DNA of 6,820 bases, taken from contig SXVE01000253.1 in NCBI GenBank assembly GCA_005790265.1, positions 1 to 6,820 of the forward strand, written 5' to 3'. Numbering within the stretch: position 1 is the first letter of the stretch; each line of letters opens with the position of its first letter. Below the pieces are notes generated by a model. The model saw nothing but the letters and a program-made list of their open reading frames with translations, ran no database searches and had not been told where the DNA came from. Shown here in pieces: positions 1-5,855 of this stretch. Both the position numbers and the translations under genes were made by a program. Origin of the DNA: Acidobacteriota bacterium (lineage in GTDB: Bacteria > Acidobacteriota > Blastocatellia > Pyrinomonadales > Pyrinomonadaceae).

Positions 1-275
1 GAAAGCAGATTGATAAAGCACAGATTGATGTTTTTTGTGTTTATTGCCCTGACACCGATAAGTGTTATTACTTCAAACCGGAAAAAGTCGGAAAGTGTTT
101 TACGATTCGCATCGCAACGCCTAAAAACAATCAGGCAAAAGGAATTAATTTTGCTGAAGATTACACAGAGACACCGTAGAGACTACACGCGCTCAGGCTG
201 AAACGCCTCAGATATAGTCCAGACTTTCAACCATTTTCTTCGGAAAATGTGGCTCGGGAAACCGAGTGAGGTAAG
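1..275 (+). ncRNA. Group I intron, 3' portion, interrupting a tRNA gene
   Basis: This is the 3' part of a self-splicing group I intron; its 5' half lies outside the window. The catalytic core is visible. The P7 5' strand GACTA (181-185) pairs with TAGTC (215-219). A short P8 hairpin (AGGC 195-198 with GCCT 205-208) sits between them, followed by a J8/7 of the form CAGATA, and CAGATATAGTCC resembles the J8/7-P7 signature of Tetrahymena and cyanobacterial introns. GTAGAGACTA at the P7 start also resembles tRNA introns. Two P9-region hairpins follow: CATTTTC/GAAAATG with a TTCG loop (232-249) and CTCGG/CCGAG with a GAAA loop (253-266). The expected terminal omega-G is best placed at G275, because the sequence from 276 then reads directly as a tRNA anticodon loop. 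P3 5', P4, P5 and the guide sequence cannot be assigned here. The exact splice site is inferred. Confidence 0.8.
3..179 (+). CDS. Intron-encoded PD-(D/E)XK homing endonuclease, C-terminal end (partial)
   Basis: This frame is open from the left window edge to TAG at 177-179 and gives 58 residues, so the start and the catalytic N-terminal region lie outside. The tail contains IDKAQIDVFCVYCPDTDKCY, then a basic stretch, then TPKNNQAKGINFAEDY. That layout (ID.F.VY.P..DK.Y, then PKNNQ.KGI..AEDY) is what I know from group I intron-associated PD-(D/E)XK endonucleases related to I-Ssp6803I of the Synechocystis tRNA-fMet intron. Such enzymes cut intronless tRNA alleles near the anticodon and so drive intron homing. 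Its position inside intron sequence supports the call independently. The stop lies one base before P7, so the last codons overlap the intron core. No frameshift is visible in this part. The family call comes from remembered motif similarity; catalytic residues are not in view. Confidence 0.72.
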   Translation, partial: KQIDKAQIDVFCVYCPDTDKCYYFKPEKVGKCFTIRIATPKNNQAKGINFAEDYTETP

Positions 276-314
276 CTAAGCTGTGGGTCGCACGTTCAAG
301 TCGTGCCGGGGGCA
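276..314 (+). tRNA. tRNA-Arg(NCU, probably UCU), 3' exon of a split gene
   Basis: This is the 3' half of a tRNA interrupted by the group I intron. Reading back from the 3' end: A314 is the discriminator (A73); CGGGGGC (307-313) is the acceptor 3' strand, implying a 5' strand GCCCCCG; CGTGC (302-306) pairs with GCACG (290-294) around the T loop TTCAAGT (295-301); the variable loop is GGGTC (285-289); the anticodon stem 3' strand is GCTGT (280-284); and CTAA (276-279) is the end of the anticodon loop. CTAA gives C35, U36, A37 and A38, so the anticodon is NCU (Arg AGA/AGG). The tract CTAAG..GTGGG.CGCA.GTTC.A.TC closely follows E. coli tRNA-Arg(UCU) as I remember it. Group I 5' exons normally end in U, which would make position 34 U. 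CCA is not encoded; TTT follows A73. Confidence 0.75.
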
Positions 315-328
315 TTTCAATTTTCGAT

Positions 329-357
329 TTGGGATTTTGGCGTTCGGAATGTATAAT
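329..357 (+). promoter_or_regulatory. Putative sigma-70 promoter for tRNA-His
   Basis: TTGGGA (329-334) and a perfect TATAAT (352-357) are separated by exactly 17 bases, facing the tRNA-His gene. The predicted transcript start near 364 leaves a leader of about 55 nucleotides. The -35 box matches consensus at four of six bases. It also lies just after the split tRNA-Arg, so the tRNA-His gene need not depend on transcription through the intron. Confidence 0.5.
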
Positions 358-418
358 TTACTTCCGCTTGCAGTTAAAATTCATATTTTTTCGGCAATGC
401 TGTTTTCAAATCAAATAT

Positions 419-495
419 GGCGGCTATAGTTCAGTGGTTAGAGCGCCTGATTGTGGTTCAGGATGTCGTGGGTTCAAATCCCACTAGCCGCCCCA
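419..495 (+). tRNA. tRNA-His(GUG)
   Basis: This is a complete cloverleaf. G420-A426 (GCGGCTA) pairs with T485-C491 (TAGCCGC). G419 is the extra histidine-specific G-1, opposite C492 (C73), and CCA is encoded at 493-495. The D arm is GTTC (429-432) with GAGC (441-444). The anticodon stem is CCTGA (446-450) with TCAGG (458-462), around the loop TTGTGGT with anticodon GTG at 453-455. The T arm is GTGGG (468-472) with CCCAC (480-484), around TTCAAAT. G-1:C73 is the identity element for histidyl-tRNA synthetase. A T-rich stretch follows, but there is no clear terminator hairpin. Confidence 0.97.
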
Positions 496-642
496 TTTCT
501 TTTTGTTAAATTCCCAGCCTTTTTTATTTCCGCGTTCAATTCAACGATTTTTATTGTGTAGCATTAGCGTTTTTTGATACTCTTTTATTTCCATTTTCAT
601 TTCTCAAAAAAGTCATATTTTTAGTTGATTGCTGAGTTTGTT

Positions 643-2178
643 ATGAGATTTTTTAACATCATCTGCTGTTTTATCGTTGTTTTCTTCGCTGCCAATATCA
701 GTTTTTCGCAAAATAATTCTAAAGTTTACGCGGACGGCGAGCTGCTCGTTAAGTTTAAAAAGAGCGTTTCGGCGGAATCTTCGCTGCGTGCCAATGAGGA
801 AATCGGCGCGGCGGTAGTCGAGAATTTTTCCGGTTTAGGCTGGCAGCGGCTCAAACTGCCGGAGAATCTGCCGGTCGAAAAGGCGCGTAAAATTTACGAA
901 AATCTAGCGGAAGTCGAAGCCGTTCAGCCGAATTATTATTACCATTTGCTCGCGACGCCGAATGATCCGCAATATTCCTCGATGTACGGTTTGACGAAAA
1001 TTTCCGCGCCGGCGGCGTGGGATTTAACGACGGGCAGTCCGGAAACGGTCGTTGCCGTCATTGATACCGGCGTTAAATATAATCACGAAGATTTGGCGGC
1101 GAATATGTGGACGAATCCGGGCGAAATCAACGGCAACAACGTTGATGATGACGGAAACGGTTTTGTTGATGATTTTTACGGCTACGATTTTTTCTTCAAC
1201 GATGCCAACCCGATAGACGAAAACGGACACGGCACGCACGTTGCCGGAACTATCGGCGCGGTCGGCAATAACGGTATCGGCGTGACCGGCATCAATTGGC
1301 GAGTGCGGCTGATGACGATTAAAATTTACGACGCCGACGGTTACGGTTCGACTTCGTCAATGTTAATTAACGCTTACAACTACGTGCGAATGATGAAAAA
1401 CCGCGGCGTTAATATTCGCGTGACAAATAATTCATACGGCGGCTGCGACGAAGCGTGCGGTTACGATCAGGCGACCAAAGATGCGATTGACGCGCTGGGA
1501 AATGCGGGAGTTTTGCAGGTGTTCGCTGCCGGAAACGAAAATCGCAATGTCGAAGTGACACCGTTTTATCCGGCAAGCTACACGACGCCAAGCATCTTAA
1601 CCGTCGCCGCTTCAACTGCCGACGATTCGCGTTCTGGGTTCTCAAATTACGGTAGCGCGAGCATTGATATTGCCGCGCCGGGATCGGGAATTACGAGCAC
1701 GCACAACGGCGCGAGCGGTTACGCGACGTTCAGCGGAACTTCGATGGCGTCGCCGCACGTCGCCGGAGCCGCGAGTTTGCTGGCATCTTTAAATCCGAAT
1801 TTATCCGCTGAATCACTGAAAGCGACGCTGCTCAATTCGGCGGACATTTTGCCGCAATGGAACGGAATCGTAAAAACCGGCGGCAGGCTCAATGCGTTGC
1901 GCGCTTTGCAAAATCAAACAGTGTGCAGTTACGCGTTGGCAAGCAGCGCCGTTAGAGTTCCGACCAAAGGCGGATATTTTTCAGTTGATCTGAGCGCTGC
2001 GCCGAATTGCGATTTTTCAGTTAAAAGCAACGCCTCGTGGATAAAAATCGCCAGCGGCGATGCGATGAGCGGCGGCGGCACGGTGAATTTTCGCGTGTCC
2101 GTCAATCCGACGGTCGCGCGAACGGGAACTATTACAATCGCCGGAAGAACATTTACGGTTCGGCAGTCGAGATTTTAA
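643..2178 (+). CDS. Secreted subtilisin-like serine protease (S8) with C-terminal BACON-like domain
   Basis: This is an exported endopeptidase of 511 residues. The ATG at 643 is preferred over an in-frame TTG at 625 because the signal peptide then begins MRFF, runs through a hydrophobic core and ends near ISFS/Q (residue 22). Residues 27-100 (starting near VYADGELLVKFK) resemble the inhibitory propeptide found in fervidolysin-type subtilases. The catalytic triad is complete: Asp141 in VAVIDTGV, His196 in NGHGTHVAG and Ser367 in GTSMASPHVAG, with the oxyanion-hole Asn298 in AAGNEN. An Asp/Asn-rich loop at about 163-178 (NGNNVDDDGNGFVDD) probably binds calcium. Residues 427-511 form a BACON-like beta domain: CSYALASS at the start, SNASWIKI in the middle, and RTGTITIAGRTFTVRQ at the end. 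Such domains are thought to bind glycans or mucins; here that is an inference. Cys428 and Cys456 could form a disulfide. No convincing Shine-Dalgarno sequence precedes the start. No specific substrate can be named. Confidence 0.93.
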   Translation: MRFFNIICCFIVVFFAANISFSQNNSKVYADGELLVKFKKSVSAESSLRANEEIGAAVVENFSGLGWQRLKLPENLPVEKARKIYENLAEVEAVQPNYYYHLLATPNDPQYSSMYGLTKISAPAAWDLTTGSPETVVAVIDTGVKYNHEDLAANMWTNPGEINGNNVDDDGNGFVDDFYGYDFFFNDANPIDENGHGTHVAGTIGAVGNNGIGVTGINWRVRLMTIKIYDADGYGSTSSMLINAYNYVRMMKNRGVNIRVTNNSYGGCDEACGYDQATKDAIDALGNAGVLQVFAAGNENRNVEVTPFYPASYTTPSILTVAASTADDSRSGFSNYGSASIDIAAPGSGITSTHNGASGYATFSGTSMASPHVAGAASLLASLNPNLSAESLKATLLNSADILPQWNGIVKTGGRLNALRALQNQTVCSYALASSAVRVPTKGGYFSVDLSAAPNCDFSVKSNASWIKIASGDAMSGGGTVNFRVSVNPTVARTGTITIAGRTFTVRQSRF

Positions 2179-2311
2179 TAAATTCGTTGACTTTACCGAT
2201 GCTCTTACCAACTATTATCACTTAGAAAGCGTCCAAGATTCAGAATCAGTCGAAGATGAAATGATAAATTTGTCGCTTGCGTCGTCGAGCGAAAACTTAG
2301 TTGCCGAATTC
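2179..2311. other. Intergenic gap with no supported gene
   Basis: The stretch between the protease stop and the next promoter holds no gene I can support. One forward frame stays open to TGA at 2318-2320 and reads like an acidic, serine-rich tail (VEDEMINLSLASSSENL), but it has no usable start or ribosome binding site. A reverse frame is also open here. Either could be chance, or the forward one a gene remnant. Confidence 0.5.
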
Positions 2312-2341
2312 TTGCATTGAAAACGGCGAAAGTAGTATATT
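2312..2341 (+). promoter_or_regulatory. Putative sigma-70 promoter for the FG-GAP gene
   Basis: TTGCAT (2312-2317) and TATATT (2336-2341) are separated by 18 bases, upstream of the FG-GAP gene. The predicted start near 2348 leaves a 5' leader of about 66 nucleotides. This suggests the FG-GAP gene is transcribed on its own, separately from the protease. Confidence 0.45.
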
Positions 2342-2400
2342 TGAACATTGCTATGCTTCGGCACGAAACTGCCCTGACCTTTTATCAAAATAATAACCAA

Positions 2401-2407
2401 AAGGAAG
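2401..2407 (+). promoter_or_regulatory. Ribosome binding site of the FG-GAP gene
   Basis: AAGGAAG ends six bases before the ATG at 2414. It is the clearest Shine-Dalgarno sequence in the window; most other genes here show none, which suggests relatively strong translation of this exported protein. Confidence 0.7.
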
Positions 2408-2413
2408 ATTTAA

Positions 2414-3376
2414 ATGAAGAATTTTTTGAAGTTTATCGGTAAATTCAGCTTTGTTGTGACATTGACAATGCTCTTAACGTTTTCATCGTTTGCGCAGATC
2501 AAACTGCGCAGAGCATTGGATTTCAACAATGATAACAGAGCCGATTTTACTATTTTTCGTCCGGCTAATTCGACTTGGTACGTTTTAACCAGCGGCAATA
2601 CTTTTATTTCGCAGCAGTTCGGTCAATACAGCGAAGATTTTATGACGCCCGGCGATTACGACGGCGACGGCAGAGGCGACATCGCTGTTTGGCGCGAAAC
2701 GAGCGGCAACTGGTTTCGTCTGAACAGTTCAAACAATACTTTTTCGCAGGTTCAGTTCGGGCAAACCGGCGACGAACCGGTCGCGCGCGATTATGACGGC
2801 GACGGGAAGACGGATATTGCCGTTGTTCGCCGCACAAACGGGTTAATGATTTGGTATGTGTTGCGTTCCGCCTCCGGCTTTGCCTCGACTCAATTCGGCG
2901 CGACAACAGACTTTACCGCACCCGGCGATTATGACGGCGACGGCAGATTTGACATCGCGGTTCAGCGACCGGGAGCAACCAATACGGCTGCGTCGAATTT
3001 CTATATTTTGACGGCGACCGGAGCGTTTTCACAGGTTCAATTCGGACAAACCAGCGATTTAATCGTACCGGGCGATTACGACGGCGACGGCAAAACTGAT
3101 TTGGCTGTAATTCGCGAAGGCTCGACCGCCGAAGCAAACTTGAACTGGTATATCCTGCAAAGTACGACCAACACGATTCGCGCCGTAGCGTTTGGCGCAA
3201 CGGGAACGGATTTGAACGTGCAGAACGATTATGACGGCGACGGCAAAACCGATATTGCGGTTTGGCGCGATACCAACGGAACGTTTTACGTTCTGCGCAG
3301 CACCGATAATAATTTGACTGTCGTGCAATGGGGACAAGCGAACGATTATCCGGTCGCCAGTTACGACACGCATTAA
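2414..3376 (+). CDS. Secreted FG-GAP/VCBS-repeat beta-propeller protein
   Basis: This is a 320-residue exported repeat protein of unknown specific role. The signal peptide is residues 1-27 (basic MKNFLKFIGK, a hydrophobic core, SSFA/Q). The rest is six repeats, each with a calcium-binding-type loop followed by a beta strand: a degenerate DFNNDNRADFTIFR (36-49), then DYDGDGxxDxAVxR at 81-94, 126-139, 172-185, 221-234 and 272-285. Each is followed by a W/F-Y-V/I-L strand and an FGQ/FGA-type turn. A short piece without a loop (VVQWGQANDYPVASYD) ends the chain and may complete the first blade, as in velcro-closed propellers. Spacing between repeats is 45-51 residues. The D.DGDG loops are like those of integrin-alpha-type FG-GAP propellers, which bind calcium and often mediate adhesion or ligand binding. 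No enzymatic domain is seen. A strong ribosome binding site and a terminator flank the gene. Confidence 0.92.
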   Translation: MKNFLKFIGKFSFVVTLTMLLTFSSFAQIKLRRALDFNNDNRADFTIFRPANSTWYVLTSGNTFISQQFGQYSEDFMTPGDYDGDGRGDIAVWRETSGNWFRLNSSNNTFSQVQFGQTGDEPVARDYDGDGKTDIAVVRRTNGLMIWYVLRSASGFASTQFGATTDFTAPGDYDGDGRFDIAVQRPGATNTAASNFYILTATGAFSQVQFGQTSDLIVPGDYDGDGKTDLAVIREGSTAEANLNWYILQSTTNTIRAVAFGATGTDLNVQNDYDGDGKTDIAVWRDTNGTFYVLRSTDNNLTVVQWGQANDYPVASYDTH

Positions 3377-3397
3377 TTTTTTATAATCGAGCGAACG

Positions 3398-3439
3398 AAA
3401 AAAGGCTGAGAACTTTGGATAAAAGTTTTCAGCCTTTTT
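3398..3439 (+). terminator. Rho-independent terminator after the FG-GAP gene
   Basis: GGCTGAGAACTTT (3404-3416) pairs with the 3' arm ending TTTTCAGCC (to 3434), with one G-T wobble and a short loop near GGAT. A T run follows (3435-3439) and an A run precedes it (3398-3403), so it could also act on reverse transcripts. It separates the FG-GAP gene from hldA. Confidence 0.9.
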
Positions 3440-3476
3440 GTTTGGAAATGAAATTTTGTAAAATTCAATAACTTAA

Positions 3477-4481
3477 ATGTCTGAATTCGCGCGAATAATC
3501 GAAAATCATTTTTCCCGAAAAAGAATCGTCATCGTCGGCGATTCGGTTGCCGATCAGTTTTTGCGCGGCACCATCGCCCGCGTTTCGCGCGAAGCTCCGG
3601 TTTTTATTTTGCGGCACGATGATACGGAAACTTTTCCCGGCGGCGCGGCAAATGCGGCGGTTAACGTCGCCTCGCTCGGCGCGACGGCGGTTTTGATCGG
3701 TTTAATCGGCACGGACAGCAACGGCGAAGTTCTGCTCGAAAAACTGCGCGATGCGAAAGTTGACTGCGCATATTTGGTTTCCGCCGCGCATCTTCGCACG
3801 ACGACAAAAGTGCGCGTTCTCGCCGGACAGCATTACGCGCCGCGTCAACAGGTTATTCGCATTGACTACGAAAATCAGGCGGAAACCGACGAAAGTTTAA
3901 AGGAAAAACTGCGCGCGAATTTATCACGCGCCGCTGAAAACGCCGATGCGATTGTCGTTTCCGATTACAATTACGGCGTCGCCGATGAAAAACTGGTCGA
4001 ACTTGCTCGGCGAATTTCCGCCGAAAAACAAATTCCGCTGCTGATTGATTCGCGTTTCCGACTTAAAGATTTCGCGAATGCGACGACCGCGACGCCGAAT
4101 CAGGATGAAGTTGAACAAATTTTAGGCGGCAATTTCAGTTTTGCCGATTGCGACAATTTGCGCGCGCAGCTTGGACTTGAAGCGCTGCTCGTGACGCGCG
4201 GCAATAAAGGAATGCTGCTTGCCGAAAAAGACAGAACGCCGCTTGAAATCAAAGCCGTCGGCTCGACCGAACCGGTTGATGTCACCGGCGCGGGCGACAC
4301 GGTAATCGCCGTTTACGCGCTCGGTTTGGCTTGCGGTTTGAGTTTCGCCGACAGCGCGCGGCTGGCAAATTATGCAGGCGGAATCGTCGTGATGAAAAAA
4401 GGCACAGCTTCCGTTCAGACAGCGGAATTGCTTGCCGCCATCAAAAAAGAAAGCAAGGAAAGCGCCGTTCCGAAAAAATGA
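3477..4481 (+). CDS. hldA: D-glycero-beta-D-manno-heptose-7-phosphate kinase (PfkB family)
   Basis: This is a cytoplasmic kinase of the ADP-heptose pathway that phosphorylates D-glycero-D-manno-heptose 7-phosphate at C1 to the 1,7-bisphosphate using ATP. The 334-residue chain matches the kinase half of HldE/RfaE. IVIVGDSVADQFLRG (17-31) and SREAPV (37-42) are the typical opening. FPGGAANAAVNVASLG (53-68) is the PfkB substrate-binding signature, TPNQDE (206-211) is a conserved turn, and DVTGAGDT (268-275) is the PfkB ATP/anion-hole motif with catalytic Asp274. The chain stops after the kinase domain in a lysine-rich tail, without the fused nucleotidyltransferase domain of enterobacterial HldE; that activity is encoded by the next gene. 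The ATG at 3477 has no clear Shine-Dalgarno. TTGTTT and TAAAAT at 3438-3464 could be a promoter, but their spacing of 15 is short. An ADP-ribose- or sugar-kinase relative is possible but less likely given the neighbour. Confidence 0.9.
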   Translation: MSEFARIIENHFSRKRIVIVGDSVADQFLRGTIARVSREAPVFILRHDDTETFPGGAANAAVNVASLGATAVLIGLIGTDSNGEVLLEKLRDAKVDCAYLVSAAHLRTTTKVRVLAGQHYAPRQQVIRIDYENQAETDESLKEKLRANLSRAAENADAIVVSDYNYGVADEKLVELARRISAEKQIPLLIDSRFRLKDFANATTATPNQDEVEQILGGNFSFADCDNLRAQLGLEALLVTRGNKGMLLAEKDRTPLEIKAVGSTEPVDVTGAGDTVIAVYALGLACGLSFADSARLANYAGGIVVMKKGTASVQTAELLAAIKKESKESAVPKK

Positions 4482-4597
4482 GAAAGATTTAGAGTTCGGC
4501 GAGTAAAAATAAAGAGATCGTTCTATCTTGATAGGTAAAATTGGATTGGCGACGATGATGGCGCGGTTTGTTTAACAAAGCGTATTCGCAACGAAAA

Positions 4598-5089
4598 ATG
4601 ACAATGAAAAACTTGTTTGCACCGATTTTGGATCGTTCGGCGCTCGTCGAAAAAGTATTTGATTTGCGGCAGGCGGATGCGCGAATAGTATTGGCAAACG
4701 GCTGTTTCGATCTTTTTCACGTCGGGCACATTCGTTATTTGGCGGGCGCAAAAGAATTGGGCGACGTGCTGATTGTCGGGATAAATTCCGATTTTCAAGT
4801 AAGGAAATTGAAAGGCGCGAGCCGACCGTTTATGCCGGAAAACGAACGCGCCGAAATCGTCGCCGCGCTGCGTTTTGTTGATTTCGTGACGATTTTTCCC
4901 GAAGCGACGGTCGAAGAATTGATACGCGCAGTTAAACCCGATTTTCACGCAAAAGGCACTGATTACACAGTCGAAACCGTTCCGGAACGCGCAATCGTTC
5001 GCGAATACGGCGGGCAGACGGCGATTGTCGGCGACCCGAAAAATCACTCTTCGACTGATTTGATGACGAAATTGGCAGGCAATCGGTGA
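4598..5089 (+). CDS. hldC: D-glycero-beta-D-manno-heptose 1-phosphate adenylyltransferase
   Basis: This enzyme transfers AMP from ATP to D-glycero-beta-D-manno-heptose 1-phosphate, giving ADP-D-glycero-D-manno-heptose, the activated precursor for lipopolysaccharide core and related glycans. The nucleotidyltransferase signature is clear: ANGCFDLFHVGHIRYL (33-48) with the HxGH motif (His41, His44), then DVLIVGINSD (56-65), KGASRP (72-77), the RAEIVAALRFVD segment and KGTDY (119-123). The near-terminal STDLMTKL takes the place of the family's usual serine/threonine-rich motif. Started at 4598 the protein has 163 residues, normal for a stand-alone HldC (RfaE domain II). ATG at 4604 is an equally possible start; an upstream TTG at 4568 would add ten residues unlike the family. 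No strong Shine-Dalgarno marks either. The gene follows hldA by 116 bases, so the two are probably co-transcribed. Confidence 0.92.
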   Translation: MTMKNLFAPILDRSALVEKVFDLRQADARIVLANGCFDLFHVGHIRYLAGAKELGDVLIVGINSDFQVRKLKGASRPFMPENERAEIVAALRFVDFVTIFPEATVEELIRAVKPDFHAKGTDYTVETVPERAIVREYGGQTAIVGDPKNHSSTDLMTKLAGNR

Positions 5090-5187
5090 ACGCCGATAAG
5101 CTCGGAAAAACGTCGTCAGATTATGCCTTAAAAAAGCGGTTTGAATTTTTCTCGCCAATCTGCAAATCTTTAACTTGCGGAAAATAT

Positions 5188-5772
5188 ATGTACAAATCGC
5201 GGACGAAAACCGATCTGATAATCGAAGTTTGGGAAGCGCTCGACTGCGAATCGGTCGGCGCAAAGGAAATCATCGCGATTGAAGAATCCGTGCGCGAACG
5301 GTTCGGTGCGAGCGCCGTTGACCAGCCGATGATTACGGCGCGTCTTTTAGCCGATGAAGGAGCGGAACTGCGCCACGCGGAAATTCTCGAACTTGACGCG
5401 CAGCGGCGCGTCGAATCGCCGTACGACGCGATGTTTCGCAATATCTTAAAATTTTCCAGCTTTAACGAAACCATCGCTTCGATTCGGAATCTCGAAAATC
5501 TGCGGCTGAAATTTTTGCGCGAAAACGATAAGGAAGGTTTGCGGCTCGTGCGCGAAACCGCTTTGAAAGGCAAAAATCGCGCGCAGATGATCGGCAAAAA
5601 TCCGAAAGTTGACCGGCTCAAACGTGACGAAAAAACGGAGATCGCCGGATGGTTTACGCTCTGGCTGCAATCGCCGGAAATTTTTGAAAATTGGATCGCC
5701 TTGCGTTTGATTTCCAAAGATTTTCGCGAAAAATTTCAAAGCGAAACAATGGAAAATCAGCCGGAAAAATAA
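5188..5772 (+). CDS. Conserved-looking hypothetical protein, charged and mostly helical
   Basis: I do not recognise this family. Started at ATG 5188 the protein has 194 residues, is cytoplasmic (no signal peptide or membrane segment) and rich in Glu, Lys and Arg. It opens MYKSRTKTDLIIEVWEALDC, continues with a segment reading like a small helical domain (VGAKEIIAIEESVRERFG), and has LLADEGAELRHAEILELDAQ, which looks constrained. The second half is long charged helices around NLRLKFLREND, followed by tryptophans near GWFTLWLQSPEIFENW. The frame is open from a GTG at 5086 that overlaps the hldC stop (GTGA), which would add 34 residues; that extension (FFSPICKSLTCGKY) looks non-conserved, so I prefer ATG 5188, with moderate certainty. 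Codon use matches the neighbours, so it is a real gene. Position between hldC and rsmE suggests co-transcription but does not give a function. Confidence 0.75.
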   Translation: MYKSRTKTDLIIEVWEALDCESVGAKEIIAIEESVRERFGASAVDQPMITARLLADEGAELRHAEILELDAQRRVESPYDAMFRNILKFSSFNETIASIRNLENLRLKFLRENDKEGLRLVRETALKGKNRAQMIGKNPKVDRLKRDEKTEIAGWFTLWLQSPEIFENWIALRLISKDFREKFQSETMENQPEK

Positions 5773-5855
5773 TTTGGCAACTGCCGTTTTTTTGGAAGTT
5801 CGCAGATGATTTAAAGTCAGATTTTAATTGTTTTTCGCCGAATCATTAAAATATT

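Noticed and set aside
10..201. An ATG-started 63-codon frame over the intron (MFFVFIALTPISV...)
   Set aside because: It lies out of frame with the endonuclease tail, which has clear family-like motifs. The 63-residue product resembles nothing and overruns the P7 and P8 helices.
200..314. A tmRNA or RNase P 3' end, because of the T-arm-like GTTCAAGTC
   Set aside because: The flanking J8/7-P7 signature and the NCU anticodon-loop remnant fit an intron-split tRNA. There is no tag-peptide region or CCA end expected for tmRNA.
496..642. A promoter for the protease in the T-rich gap after tRNA-His
   Set aside because: TTGATA at 574 has no -10 box at suitable spacing, and TATTTT near 616 has no matching -35, so I cannot place one.
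2654..3243. A CRISPR array or DNA tandem repeat suggested by the recurring GATTAYGACGGCGACGG word
   Set aside because: The repeats are in frame, 135-153 bases apart, and encode the calcium loops of a beta-propeller; the sequences between them are coding.
4523..4534. A small palindrome CTATCTTGATAG between hldA and hldC
   Set aside because: Five base pairs with a two-base loop is too tight for a hairpin, there is no T run, and it is common by chance at this length.
4523..5263. A 246-codon reverse-strand frame opposite hldC and the hypothetical gene
   Set aside because: It is antisense to two real genes, and its sequence is rich in Arg, Cys and Phe with no recognisable domain, as expected of a shadow of GC-biased codons.
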